DNA of 64,000 nucleotides, from assembly GCA_028285345.1 (NCBI GenBank), contig JANQPT010000061.1, positions 124,001 to 188,000 of the forward strand, given 5' to 3'. This DNA is from Planctomycetales bacterium (lineage in GTDB: Bacteria > Planctomycetota > Planctomycetia > Planctomycetales > Planctomycetaceae). The notes beneath the pieces were generated by a model that saw only the letters and a program-made list of their open reading frames with translations, did not search any database and was not told the origin of the DNA. Both the position numbers and the translations under genes were made by a program. The first letter of the stretch is position 1, and every line of letters starts with the position of its first letter. This document shows positions 34,611 to 44,045 of this stretch, piece after piece.

Positions 34611-35231
34611 CTACCTCTGTTCAGCGTTCCAGTTGATCTTTTTAGCCCGCTTCCAGTTGATGCTGGACCACGTTCCCGTTTGTCCACTGAACATCGAGAG
34701 ATTGTCCCCATGACGTACGGTAATTCTGCCATGATTGACGGTCACAGTCTTCTCCGCGCCGACGGGAATTTTCAACTCAACCCAGTTGCCGCTTATGGCG
34801 CTGTAAGCGTACACGCGGTCCGGCAGGCTCACGCTGACCAAATCTGTGCTCACAATGGGGACGAGTTTCGCGTCGCCGAGAACGGCTTCCTCGAAAGACT
34901 GAATGTGCCACTCGCCATGTCGAACGCTGTAGGCGGCAATTCTGCCTTGGTCCTCCGCCACGACCACGGCGACATTGAATCCGTCGACCATTGGAATGCC
35001 GTCAATCCCCACAACAAGAAATCCGTCCCCACCACCGCCGCCACCCAATCCGCCGCCGCCAAAGCCCCCGCCAAATCCGCCACCCTGCAAGAAGATGACC
35101 GGATTCTCGTTCGCATTGCCTTTTCCCTTTTCATCGTCGGCAGTTTCGGCACTCGATGGAAAGAACAAATAGATGCCCAGCACGGCCGCAACTGCGCCCA
35201 GGACAAGTTGGTGAAATCCGAGTCGCTTCAT
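34611..35231 (-). CDS. Exported protein with Gly-rich linker
   Basis: ATG 35231 is chosen because GGAG lies about 7 nt upstream and a signal/anchor sequence begins there (MKRLGFHQLVLGAVAAVLG). The 206-residue product has a glycine-rich linker of about 25 residues (FGGGFGGGGLGGGG) near 50-72, then a beta-rich domain with propeller-like repeats (RIAAYSVRHGEWH, RVYAYSAISGNWVEL, NLSMFSGQTGTWSSI), each of the form aromatic-S-x-x-x-G-x-W. Function unknown. It converges with the second histidine kinase gene, with 27 bp between stops. Confidence 0.75.
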   Translation of the reverse strand: MKRLGFHQLVLGAVAAVLGIYLFFPSSAETADDEKGKGNANENPVIFLQGGGFGGGFGGGGLGGGGGGDGFLVVGIDGIPMVDGFNVAVVVAEDQGRIAAYSVRHGEWHIQSFEEAVLGDAKLVPIVSTDLVSVSLPDRVYAYSAISGNWVELKIPVGAEKTVTVNHGRITVRHGDNLSMFSGQTGTWSSINWKRAKKINWNAEQR

Positions 35232-35393
35232 GATGATCTCCAATCGTGTCAACTTCGCCACTAGGAACTGGCCGGCCTGTGTATGGCCCTGCGAATAGTA
35301 ACGCGAGAGATCGCCGATATTCACTAAGAGTACTTGCTACCGAACGGCATCCAGCGGCGGAAGTTATAGCTCTTTAGCCGGCACAGACCAAGA

Positions 35394-36812
35394 TTAGCCG
35401 AACAGTTCGATGATCGGTTGTCCCTCGCTGATTCGCGTCGGGCGGCCGGTTTGGCTGTAGACGACGTCTTCCGGCGTCAGGCCAAACGCGTGGTGAATCG
35501 TAGCGCCGATGTCGTCGGGCGTGACGGGGTGCTCCTTGACGTAGGCGGCGTGCGCGTCGGTCGCGCCGTAGACCTGCCCACCCAGAACGCCGCCGCCGGC
35601 CATCAACGTCGACTGGCAGCCGGACCAGTGGTCGCGGCCAGCCGTCTTGTTGATCTTCGGCGTGCGGCCGAATTCGCCCGTCACGACGACCAGCGTTTCG
35701 TCCAGCAGGCCGCGCTCGGCAAGATCATCCAGCAGCGCCGTAAAGCTGCGGTCGAACGACGGAGTGCAATACTCGTGCCGCAGCATTGCATTGCCGCGAT
35801 TCGGGCCGCCGCACACCGGGCCGTCGATGCCGTGGTTGTCCCACAGATTGAATTGGCAGCCATCGGGACCGAAGTACGTCCAAAACACATTGACCATTCG
35901 CACACCCGCTTCGACCAGCCGGCGGGCCATCAGAAAACTTTGACCGTACTCATTGCGGCCGTAGCGGTCGCGGGTGGCGTCGGATTCCAACGTGAGATCG
36001 AACGCCTGCTTCGCGCCGTTCTCGGCAATCAGCGAAAACGCGTTGCGGTAATGCTTATCCAGAGCAGCCCCCGCCCCTGACTCCTCCTGCAGTGTGGTGA
36101 CGGCGTCGATACCTTTGAGCAGTTCCCGCCTGCCGGCGATACGCTGAGGCGGCACGACCGGTTGAATTGCGTCGACTTTGAACAGTTCCGTCGAGAGCGA
36201 ACCCTTCTTGGGCTTGTTCAACAGAAACGAGTCGAACGCCGGTCCCAGAAAGCCGCCGGTTTGCCCCTTGTAGAATTCGTGGCCGGTCGTGAAAGGACGC
36301 GGAATGGTCACCCAAGCGGGCAAGTCTCCGCAGCCGCCCAGCAAATTGTGCAAAATCGCTCCGAAACCGGGATGGTCGCTGCGGGTGGGGAAGGCCTCGT
36401 TGGGACGCGGATTTTTTTGTCCCAGCAGCGAGTCCATGATGGCGAAACCGTGCCCGGTGGAGTACGCGTGCTGCGAGCGGATGATGGCAAACTTGTCGGC
36501 TCGCTGCGAGGAGAGCGGCAATAAATCGCCGATCTGAATCCCCGGAACGTTGGTGTCGATCGGATGATATTCGCCGCGGATTTCCAATGGGGCTTCCGGC
36601 TTCGGATCCCAGAGATCCATTTGGGACGGCCCGCCGCAGAGGAAGATATAAATGCAATTCTTGGCCGTCGCATGAGGGCGGGCCGTCGCTTCATCCTCGG
36701 CACGGAGGACTCTCGGAAGACTCAGCCCGGCTAAAGCGAGCGGACCCATTCGGATCAGATCCCGCCGCGTCAATTGCGGCGATCCTCCGGCGGAAGGAAA
36801 TAGGTTCAGCAT
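35394..36812 (-). CDS. DUF1501-domain secreted protein (solo)
   Basis: A 472-residue DUF1501 protein. The Tat-like leader is LTRRDLIRMGPLALAGLSL (about 14-32). Family blocks: IYIFLCGGPSQMDLWDPKPE near residue 53, GEFGRTP, GRDHWSG and MAGGGVLGG. GAGGAA lies about 6 nt before the ATG. Unlike the two other DUF1501 genes in the window, it has no DUF1549/DUF1553 partner next to it; its neighbours are the Gly-rich exported protein and a divergent thioesterase. It probably works with a partner encoded elsewhere. Confidence 0.93.
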   Translation of the reverse strand: MLNLFPSAGGSPQLTRRDLIRMGPLALAGLSLPRVLRAEDEATARPHATAKNCIYIFLCGGPSQMDLWDPKPEAPLEIRGEYHPIDTNVPGIQIGDLLPLSSQRADKFAIIRSQHAYSTGHGFAIMDSLLGQKNPRPNEAFPTRSDHPGFGAILHNLLGGCGDLPAWVTIPRPFTTGHEFYKGQTGGFLGPAFDSFLLNKPKKGSLSTELFKVDAIQPVVPPQRIAGRRELLKGIDAVTTLQEESGAGAALDKHYRNAFSLIAENGAKQAFDLTLESDATRDRYGRNEYGQSFLMARRLVEAGVRMVNVFWTYFGPDGCQFNLWDNHGIDGPVCGGPNRGNAMLRHEYCTPSFDRSFTALLDDLAERGLLDETLVVVTGEFGRTPKINKTAGRDHWSGCQSTLMAGGGVLGGQVYGATDAHAAYVKEHPVTPDDIGATIHHAFGLTPEDVVYSQTGRPTRISEGQPIIELFG

Positions 36813-36952
36813 CAGCCGTTCCTCGGCGGGCTGTCGAATGGTCGTCGGAATTTCAGGCTTGCCCTGATTGATCGCTTCCGCCTAAAGTCTACAGCCCAAA
36901 CGGCATACCTGTCAAAGTGAGGATGCCAGAACCGTTCAGAGGAAACAGCGAA

Positions 36953-37369
36953 ATGCCGGCAGTCTATGAACATCAGCACACGGTCCTCGACGAAGAAATC
37001 GACGGACTGGGGCACGCCAACAACGTTGTTTATTTGCATTGGATGATCGATGCCGCAGTGGCGCATTCAATTGAACAAGGGTGGCCGGGTGAGCGGTACC
37101 AAGAGATGGGAACCGGCTGGGTCGTCCGTAAGCATGAGATCGAATACCTGCAGCCCGCATTTGCCGGCGAACAACTCGTGGTGCGGACGTGGGTGGCGGA
37201 CATGCGTAAGGTCCAGTCACGGCGCTGCTATGAAATCATCCGCGTGGACAATGAGACTCTCTTGGCCCGCGGCACAACGAATTGGGCGTTTATCGATTTC
37301 GAAACAGGCGCACCGGCCAGGATTCCGGAGGAAGTGACGGAGTCCTTCGCAGTGGTCGAAGCCGGTTGA
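36953..37369 (+). CDS. Acyl-CoA thioesterase (4HBT hotdog fold)
   Basis: From ATG 36953, with GAGGAAA about 8 nt upstream, the product has 138 residues. It is a single hotdog domain: the signature DGLGHANNVVYLHWM near residues 17-31 is the 4-hydroxybenzoyl-CoA thioesterase-like active-site helix, and the later strands (LVVRTWVADMRKVQSRRCYEI) fit the fold. It hydrolyses acyl-CoA, but the acyl group cannot be told. The next gene starts 33 bp downstream on the same strand. Confidence 0.9.
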   Translation: MPAVYEHQHTVLDEEIDGLGHANNVVYLHWMIDAAVAHSIEQGWPGERYQEMGTGWVVRKHEIEYLQPAFAGEQLVVRTWVADMRKVQSRRCYEIIRVDNETLLARGTTNWAFIDFETGAPARIPEEVTESFAVVEAG

Positions 37370-37402
37370 TGCCAGTCTCCACACCGGGTGACAGCCAGAC
37401 CA

Positions 37403-38506
37403 ATGAAAACGGAATTTCCTTGTCCTGCCTGCGAGTCCGATCAATGGCAACCGGTACAGGCGTTTCACTACGAGCGCCACGATCACGCGGCCAATGGTCA
37501 CACACGCTTAGCCCGTCGCCGCGCGCGTTTGTCGGAACTGTGGCAGATCTTTCGTAAGAACGCCCCTGCCCCCGCGGAGGTTCATTTTCCGACGCTGAAC
37601 GATTACGAAAAACTGCGCCGTCGCGTGCTGTTTGAGATTTGGTTCCGCGATCGAGAGCGGATTACGATCAAATCGCAGATCTGCCAGCGGTGTGGATTTA
37701 TCGCCTACGCTCCCCGGCCGACCGACAACGATATTCGCGATAAGTACCTGTTTCTGAACCAGTCCACAGTACGCGGGGACTCGCGCTCGCCGATCTCGCC
37801 GTTGGTGGATTGTTTAGAACGAAGGCGGGCAAGGCGAGTGTTCGATCTGCTGCGTCCGCAACTGTCGACTGACTCGATCGATGTCCTCGATTACGGCGGC
37901 GCCGACGGCAAGATGCTGCGCCCGTTTCTGCAGAATGGAGACTGTTGCTGGCTGGTCGATTACGACGATCATCAAATCGACGGCGTCACTAAGATCGCCA
38001 ACGACCTCACCGACATGCCGCCCGGCAGGAAATTTGACGCTGTAATCTGTAACCACGTGCTGGAGCACGTTGCGGAACCGCTGCCGCTGGTCAAAGGTTT
38101 GCGCGACTGCTTAAAAAGCGGTGGCGCGATCTACGCTGAAGTTCCGCATCAAATTTTGGCCGGCGTACGGCTCGGCACCGATCCGGTCACGCACGTCAAT
38201 TTCTTTTCACCGCGATCGTTCAGCCTGTTGTTTCGCAGGGCGGGTTTCGAGGTGTCACATGAGTCGGTCTGCATCGGCAATTACGGACGGGCTCGACTGA
38301 AGGTCATATGCTTGGTCGCCAAGAAACCGACAGCGGCAATTGGCGATCTCGGCGGCGTTGACCAGGCCCCAAGTGTGGAGATTCAGCAACTGTTGCACCC
38401 CGGGCGTTTGCAGTTGCTCGGGCACTTAGCCGACATTCACATCTGGCCGCGCCTTGAGAATCTTTCTCTCAAAGTCCGCCGGCAGACCAGCGATGCGAAA
38501 CCGTAG
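37403..38506 (+). CDS. Zinc-ribbon class I methyltransferase
   Basis: From ATG 37403 the product has 367 residues. The N-terminus has a split zinc ribbon: CPAC at about 6-9 and CQRCG about 85 residues later. The methyltransferase domain follows (IDVLDYGGADGKMLRPF as motif I, then LVDYDDH, and VICNHVLEHV as the motif IV/post-II region). The arrangement resembles methyltransferases that modify sugar nucleotides or cell-surface glycans. The substrate is unknown. It may be co-transcribed with the thioesterase and the SRPBCC gene that follows 12 bp downstream. Confidence 0.85.
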   Translation: MKTEFPCPACESDQWQPVQAFHYERHDHAANGHTRLARRRARLSELWQIFRKNAPAPAEVHFPTLNDYEKLRRRVLFEIWFRDRERITIKSQICQRCGFIAYAPRPTDNDIRDKYLFLNQSTVRGDSRSPISPLVDCLERRRARRVFDLLRPQLSTDSIDVLDYGGADGKMLRPFLQNGDCCWLVDYDDHQIDGVTKIANDLTDMPPGRKFDAVICNHVLEHVAEPLPLVKGLRDCLKSGGAIYAEVPHQILAGVRLGTDPVTHVNFFSPRSFSLLFRRAGFEVSHESVCIGNYGRARLKVICLVAKKPTAAIGDLGGVDQAPSVEIQQLLHPGRLQLLGHLADIHIWPRLENLSLKVRRQTSDAKP

Positions 38507-38518
38507 CGCGATAATCGG

Positions 38519-38983
38519 ATGCAAGTTCACGTCGAATCAACTCTCGGTTGCAGTGCGGAAGCCGCTTGGCGAAAAGTGAAGTCGTGCGAGACACTGGCGC
38601 AGGTCTCCCGTCCAATTGTCACGTTTCGCGTCGCGGGCGGTGATGGATTCCCGCCGGAGTGGTCCGAGGGATCGACCGTCCGCTGCCGAACCTATTTGTT
38701 CGGATGCGTGCCGCTGGGAACGCGCAAATTCGGCATTGAACGTGTGGACGAGGAGTCACGAGAGATTCAAACCCGCGAGTGTGACCCGTTAATACGCCGC
38801 TGGGATCATCTGTTGCGAGTGACTCCTGAGGGAGATCACGAGTGTCGATACTCCGACACGATCGATATCGAAGCCGGCGTATTGACCCCGCTTGTTTGGC
38901 TGTTCGCGCGATTATACTTTAGGCATCGTCACAAACGCTGGCGCGAAATTGCCGCAGACATCAGCCGTAAGTCAAATCGTTGA
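38519..38983 (+). CDS. SRPBCC/START-like protein
   Basis: A 154-residue protein with the helix-grip pattern of the SRPBCC superfamily: an N-terminal strand MQVHVESTLGCSAEAAW, a beta-sheet core (FGIERVDEESREIQTRE), and a C-terminal long helix (LARLYFRHRHKRWREIAAD-like). Such proteins bind hydrophobic ligands or act as cyclases. No catalytic residues are evident. It starts 12 bp after the methyltransferase stop. Confidence 0.75.
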   Translation: MQVHVESTLGCSAEAAWRKVKSCETLAQVSRPIVTFRVAGGDGFPPEWSEGSTVRCRTYLFGCVPLGTRKFGIERVDEESREIQTRECDPLIRRWDHLLRVTPEGDHECRYSDTIDIEAGVLTPLVWLFARLYFRHRHKRWREIAADISRKSNR

Positions 38984-39195
38984 TTCACCTATCGTCACGA
39001 GCGCTTGACACGGCTATTTCGGCCAAAAAAAACGCTCAGACTTGTAGTGCTGTTTACCCAGGACTCGAAAACCGCAGTTTTTTTGCTGGCGGTGCTTGCA
39101 TTGCGCGATCGGCTGTATAGGATTCTAAGTGCCCGGCTTGAGCAAACAGTCCTGTTTTACGACGGGAGCGAGCGCCTGTTTGTTCGCCGGGTTTT

Positions 39196-41094
39196 CTATT
39201 GCTTCCGGCTTGCCGCGTGCATTTGCGTCAGTTGTGGTATGTCAAAAGACTCCAGCAGTCCGAAGCAATAGATCTCGGGAGTCCGGTCGTATTTTCGTCC
39301 CGGCCGGAAAAACGCCTTTAAGGTTTCCGGCAGATCGTCGGTCTGCACGTCTGCGATCAGGTTGTTCTCGTCAACTGCCGCCGCGCATAAAGCCGCCAGG
39401 CTGCTTCTCGGCCCCTGTGCGAGTAATTTCACGTCGGAGAGTGTCAAATACTCGCTCGCCAAGCGGACCGTCGCCAGAATCTGTGACGCCTGAATTCCCA
39501 ATGGCCGCCCGCCGACCGTTGCTGCCAGTTGCACGTTCTGATACAGACTGCCCGGTGGGTTCGCTTCCCCCATGAACACCGGGTCAAAACAAACGACCCG
39601 TGTTCCCTCTGCGGTCAATTTCGCGATCCAGTCGGCTTGCTCTGCGTAACCGCTGTCCGCGACCAGGATCACCGTTTGCGAAAAATCTTCCGGTGTGACG
39701 ACTACTCCGGGGAATTCCCACGTTCCGTCCGACAACAGAAACCGGTCCACCGTCAAATTTCCGACATGTGCCTTCTCACCGGCCCGCTCTCCTCGCACCT
39801 GTCGGTCTTCCCAGCGGAGTATGTTCTTGAGCCGGTGGCGCATTTCCGACAACTTCAGCGGCATGTCTCGCGGCAGTTTTTGTGCGAACTGCTCGGCCAA
39901 TGAGCGAAACGTAGCGTTGTGCGCTGGGATGCCGACCTTCAGTTCCTCGGCCGTTTTGACTTCTTCTTCGGAGGGGATCTCCGCGGTCGATCCTTTAGCG
40001 TCCAGCCAGTGTTGTGTCAAAAAGCGATAGAGCTGCTGCCGATTGTCTAATTCGTAGTTATGCGTTCCCGGATCGGAATTCTCGTAGAATTCAAATGCGC
40101 GCTCGACACCCGCTTGCCGGTAAAACGGCACGACCGGTTCATAGGTGTTCGGCCGCACGGTTGCCGACTTAAAGCAGCAGTCGTCGGTGACGTTATAGAT
40201 CAGCAGCGCCGGACGCGGGGCCAAAAGCGCGGTCAAGTGTGCATAGTCGGCGATCGACACCAAATCGGTCGGGTTCTGTTCCAAATCGCCGATGCTGTCG
40301 CGATTAATCACCCGCTGCCGTAGCGAGCTGTATCCCGCGACCGGAATCGAGACTTTGATCCGCATGTCGAGAGAACTGAGAATGATCGTTTGCCATCCGC
40401 CGCCGGAGAGTCCCGTCATGGCGACACGATCCAGGTCGGCATGCGGATGCGCCGTCAATACATCCAAACCGCGCGACATCGCCAAGTAGAACACGCTCAA
40501 TCCGCTTACGCCGCACAGATCCAGCGCGGCCAGGTCGTCATGCGAATACTGCGACCCGCGAAGCTCACCCATCCGCAGCCATTCGGTGTTGAGCGCGAGC
40601 ATGCCCCGCTTGGCGAGATTGATGCAGCGGAGTTGCTTGTACTTGGCCGATTTGCCGTTGCTGTCGTGACCGTTGACGTTGAGTACGGCCGGCACCTTGC
40701 CCTTCAAATCGTCGGGCTCGTACAACAGGGCGGGAATCCACAGGCCGGGCAATGCCTCATACCGCAGCTTCTTGATGGAGTAGCCTTTTCCCGTCTCGAT
40801 CGTCTCCAGCCACTCGACTTCCCGCTGCCCGTTGTACCAGGCTTCGGGTACGCCCTTGAAGACGACATCGCTGCGCACCTTTTCCCGCAGCGCACGAGCC
40901 TGAGTCTGCCAGGCCTCCGCAGATTCGGCTGGTTTCAACTTGGGAATCCGTTTCGTTACGAATTCGATATGCTGGCGAGCCGCCTGCCCGTCCGGCAGAA
41001 TCGGCCGCTTGAGGACCTCGGCCAACTCCTCGGCGAACAGACCGACGGGGGCGAGCAACGTCAGTGACAGCACGACCGCAGCAATTCTTGACAT
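39196..41094 (-). CDS. Exported alpha/beta hydrolase (acetyl-esterase-like)
   Basis: From ATG 41094 (GAGGAA upstream) the product has 632 residues with a signal peptide (about 1-20). The hydrolase domain shows the nucleophile elbow MTGLSGGGWQ, an Asp in YNVTDDCC and a His in DPGTHNYEL, a plausible Ser-Asp-His triad. A second domain after residue 380 looks like a degenerate hydrolase without a clear nucleophile elbow. Similar planctomycete proteins are annotated as acetylxylan-esterase-like. It is 46 bp downstream of mtdB on the same strand; a functional link to C1 metabolism is not evident. Confidence 0.85.
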   Translation of the reverse strand: MSRIAAVVLSLTLLAPVGLFAEELAEVLKRPILPDGQAARQHIEFVTKRIPKLKPAESAEAWQTQARALREKVRSDVVFKGVPEAWYNGQREVEWLETIETGKGYSIKKLRYEALPGLWIPALLYEPDDLKGKVPAVLNVNGHDSNGKSAKYKQLRCINLAKRGMLALNTEWLRMGELRGSQYSHDDLAALDLCGVSGLSVFYLAMSRGLDVLTAHPHADLDRVAMTGLSGGGWQTIILSSLDMRIKVSIPVAGYSSLRQRVINRDSIGDLEQNPTDLVSIADYAHLTALLAPRPALLIYNVTDDCCFKSATVRPNTYEPVVPFYRQAGVERAFEFYENSDPGTHNYELDNRQQLYRFLTQHWLDAKGSTAEIPSEEEVKTAEELKVGIPAHNATFRSLAEQFAQKLPRDMPLKLSEMRHRLKNILRWEDRQVRGERAGEKAHVGNLTVDRFLLSDGTWEFPGVVVTPEDFSQTVILVADSGYAEQADWIAKLTAEGTRVVCFDPVFMGEANPPGSLYQNVQLAATVGGRPLGIQASQILATVRLASEYLTLSDVKLLAQGPRSSLAALCAAAVDENNLIADVQTDDLPETLKAFFRPGRKYDRTPEIYCFGLLESFDIPQLTQMHAASRKQ

Positions 41095-41140
41095 GGCCTC
41101 ATTTCCTCGATGAAATCGCGGCGACAGCGTCGGCATTCTG

Positions 41141-42001
<861 letters not shown>

Positions 42002-42019
42002 AGTGGTTGGTCTATCTCT

Positions 42020-42099
42020 GGCGAGCGGCGGGCGTCAGCCCGCCGGTTTTGCACGAATGATCTGCAACGTCACCGGCAGGCTCACGCCCGCCGCTCGCC
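42020..42099. repeat. Long inverted repeat between fae and mtdB
   Basis: The arms 42020-42047 and 42072-42099 match as inverted copies at 26 of 28 positions, with a 24-nt centre. Each arm is itself palindromic (GGCGGGC-GTCA-GCCCGCC in the left arm), with an outward GGCGAG head. The structure therefore resembles a REP doublet of a different sequence class from the GTAG-headed ones. In the transcript it would form a very stable hairpin between the fae stop and the mtdB start. Confidence 0.8.
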
Positions 42100-42185
42100 G
42101 AATTGGTGGTTGGCGCAATTAGGAAGCGGAGCACCACAATGGGCGATGCTCCGCTTCGATCGTTTTCGGCGGAAATTCGCGATAC

Positions 42186-42683
42186 CTAAACACCGGCGAA
42201 GGGATGCTTGGCGTCCGCTTTCTTGGCGACCATTTCGTCGGCGCTGGGCTCGTTTTTCATCGCCCGCGCGATCGATTCTTTGGTCGCTTCGTAGTTGTAC
42301 TCGAAGATTTTCTTGTCGTCGGCCGCTTCCCAGTGGATGAAGACGCCGCAGACAATCACCAGGTTGTCGCATTGGTCTTTGGGAATCACGCCGGCTTCAA
42401 CGCTGTCTGCAACCGCCTTGGCGACCGCATACTGGGCGGGACCGAACATTTGGACCGCTTGTTTGGCCCCTTTGATCGTGACCTTGGTAATCATCACGGT
42501 CGAAGGCTTGACGGCCAAATTCGGCTCCAGCACTGCCAGCAGGTTGCTGTGCCCCACGGATTGGTCAGCCAGCGCGTTTGCAAATGCGGTGCCGACCGGG
42601 CCCGCCTTGTCACCGATCAGCAGATCGATATGAGCAACTTCATTTCCCTCGCCAACCAGCGATTCTCCAATGTACATCGACAT
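42186..42683 (-). CDS. fae: Formaldehyde-activating enzyme
   Basis: A 165-residue protein matching Fae, which condenses formaldehyde with tetrahydromethanopterin to methylene-H4MPT. Signature sequence: YIGESLVGEGNEVAHIDLL with the conserved catalytic His (H18), then GPVGTAFANALA, and GPAQYAVAKAVADSV. Length is typical for stand-alone Fae. AGGAGAG lies about 8 nt before the ATG, in line with the high expression usual for Fae. It is first in a minus-strand group with mtdB and divergent from an ATP-grasp gene seen in other H4MPT clusters. Confidence 0.95.
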   Translation of the reverse strand: MSMYIGESLVGEGNEVAHIDLLIGDKAGPVGTAFANALADQSVGHSNLLAVLEPNLAVKPSTVMITKVTIKGAKQAVQMFGPAQYAVAKAVADSVEAGVIPKDQCDNLVIVCGVFIHWEAADDKKIFEYNYEATKESIARAMKNEPSADEMVAKKADAKHPFAGV

Positions 42684-42781
42684 GTCTTTCTCTCCTAATT
42701 TTTACTGAGGCGTCGTATCATCAGTTTGCTGCTTCCGTCAGCGGGCGTCGTTTGCCAATGCGGCATCCAGTGGCCGGCTGA

Positions 42782-44038
42782 TTGCGGGGAAACGCAACCT
42801 ACTTCGGCATTCATACCAATTCGCAGCCCGGAATTCCAGTTATTACAAACTCAAAACAAGTGGCGCAGCCAGATCCCGCGTCGGATCTCCCCAACAGGAT
42901 CGTCATTCTTGGAGCCAGCGCGCGGGCGGCGGCCGGTTCGGCTCTGCGGGCGGGAATGAAACCGCTTTGCGCCGATCTTTTCGCTGACGACGATCTGCGG
43001 CGCGTGGCAGAAGTCGTTCAAGTGGAAAACTACCCGCACGACTTGCCGCGCATCGCCGCCGATTTTCCCGACGCGCCCTGGATCTACGTCGGAGCTTTGG
43101 AGAATTATCCACGAATCATCGGGCAGATCTGTGAGCAACGCCCATTGTTGGGCAACGGACCGGAATCGCTCGCGCGAGTGCGTGATCCGTTTCAATTGGC
43201 CGATTGCCTCCTACGTGCCGGCCTGCCCACGCTTGATGTTCGTCCGCAAAACGATCCACCTCCGCGCGATGGGAATTGGCTCCGTAAGCCGCTGCGAAGC
43301 GCCGGTGGGATGGGGATCAACGTCTGGGACACGTCCGCAACGGGCGACGCACCCCGGCGGCACTATTTTCAACGGCGGGCGATCGGCGAGTCGTACTCAG
43401 CACTGTTTTTCGCCTTTCCCTCAGGTGTGGTGTCCGTCGGGATCACGCGGCAACTGATCGGGTGCCGGGAATTCCACGCGGCGCCGTTCGCCTACAGCGG
43501 GTCGATTGGCCCGGTTGAGGTCCCGCGCGTTGTTCAGCAACAACTGCAGCAACTCGCGGAGTGTATTGCGAAGTTTGGCAATTTGCGGGGCCTGTTCGGT
43601 TGCGATTTCATCCTCGACGGCGACACGCCCTGGATCACCGAAGTCAACCCCCGCTACACCGCGTCGGTCGAGATTTACGAACGCGCTTGGGACACACCGC
43701 TGCTGGCATGGCACGTACAGGCTTGTCGGCCGTCGTCGAAGTCTTGCCATGACAGCATTTGCGACCGGATCGAAGCTGCGCGTTCAGAGCAAGTCGGCGT
43801 GCAGGGCAAGGCGGTGCTTTTCGCGCCGCATCGCATGCGGATTTCAGAGTCGTCTCAACTCTTTGAGCGGACAGCCATGATCGCCGACGTGCCGATACCG
43901 GGGACCACGATTGAGCCGGGGCATCCGATTTGCACGCTGTTTGCGGCTGCGGCGGATTCGCATATTTGTTTTGCCGAATTGGAGCAAGCGGCGTCGCTTG
44001 TCTTGCGTGCGTTGACCTCCGGCGGAGCCGGAGGCTGA
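42782..44038 (+). CDS. ATP-grasp protein associated with H4MPT C1 genes
   Basis: A 418-residue frame with ATP-grasp features: GNWLRKPLRSAGGMGI (ATP-binding Lys and Gly loop), GVVSVGITRQLIG, FGCDFILDGDTPWI and the metal-binding ending EVNPRYTASVEIYE. A C-terminal extension of about 110 residues follows. Methylotroph H4MPT gene clusters include an ATP-grasp gene of unknown exact role (orfY type), and the position divergent from fae fits. The start is uncertain: the frame opens with TTG 42782, while GTG 42860 is an alternative and the conserved RIVILGASARAAAGS begins soon after it. Confidence 0.8.
   Translation: MRGNATYFGIHTNSQPGIPVITNSKQVAQPDPASDLPNRIVILGASARAAAGSALRAGMKPLCADLFADDDLRRVAEVVQVENYPHDLPRIAADFPDAPWIYVGALENYPRIIGQICEQRPLLGNGPESLARVRDPFQLADCLLRAGLPTLDVRPQNDPPPRDGNWLRKPLRSAGGMGINVWDTSATGDAPRRHYFQRRAIGESYSALFFAFPSGVVSVGITRQLIGCREFHAAPFAYSGSIGPVEVPRVVQQQLQQLAECIAKFGNLRGLFGCDFILDGDTPWITEVNPRYTASVEIYERAWDTPLLAWHVQACRPSSKSCHDSICDRIEAARSEQVGVQGKAVLFAPHRMRISESSQLFERTAMIADVPIPGTTIEPGHPICTLFAAAADSHICFAELEQAASLVLRALTSGGAGG
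44016..44034. repeat. Hairpin at the convergent gene junction
   Basis: CCTCCGGC-GGA-GCCGGAGG is a perfect 8-bp stem inside the last codons of the ATP-grasp gene, 12 bp from the stop of the convergent dehydrogenase/cytochrome gene. No T-run follows. It could act as a bidirectional block where the two stops are only 7 bp apart, or be another dispersed palindrome that became coding. Confidence 0.5.
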
Positions 44039-44045
44039 GAGAAGA

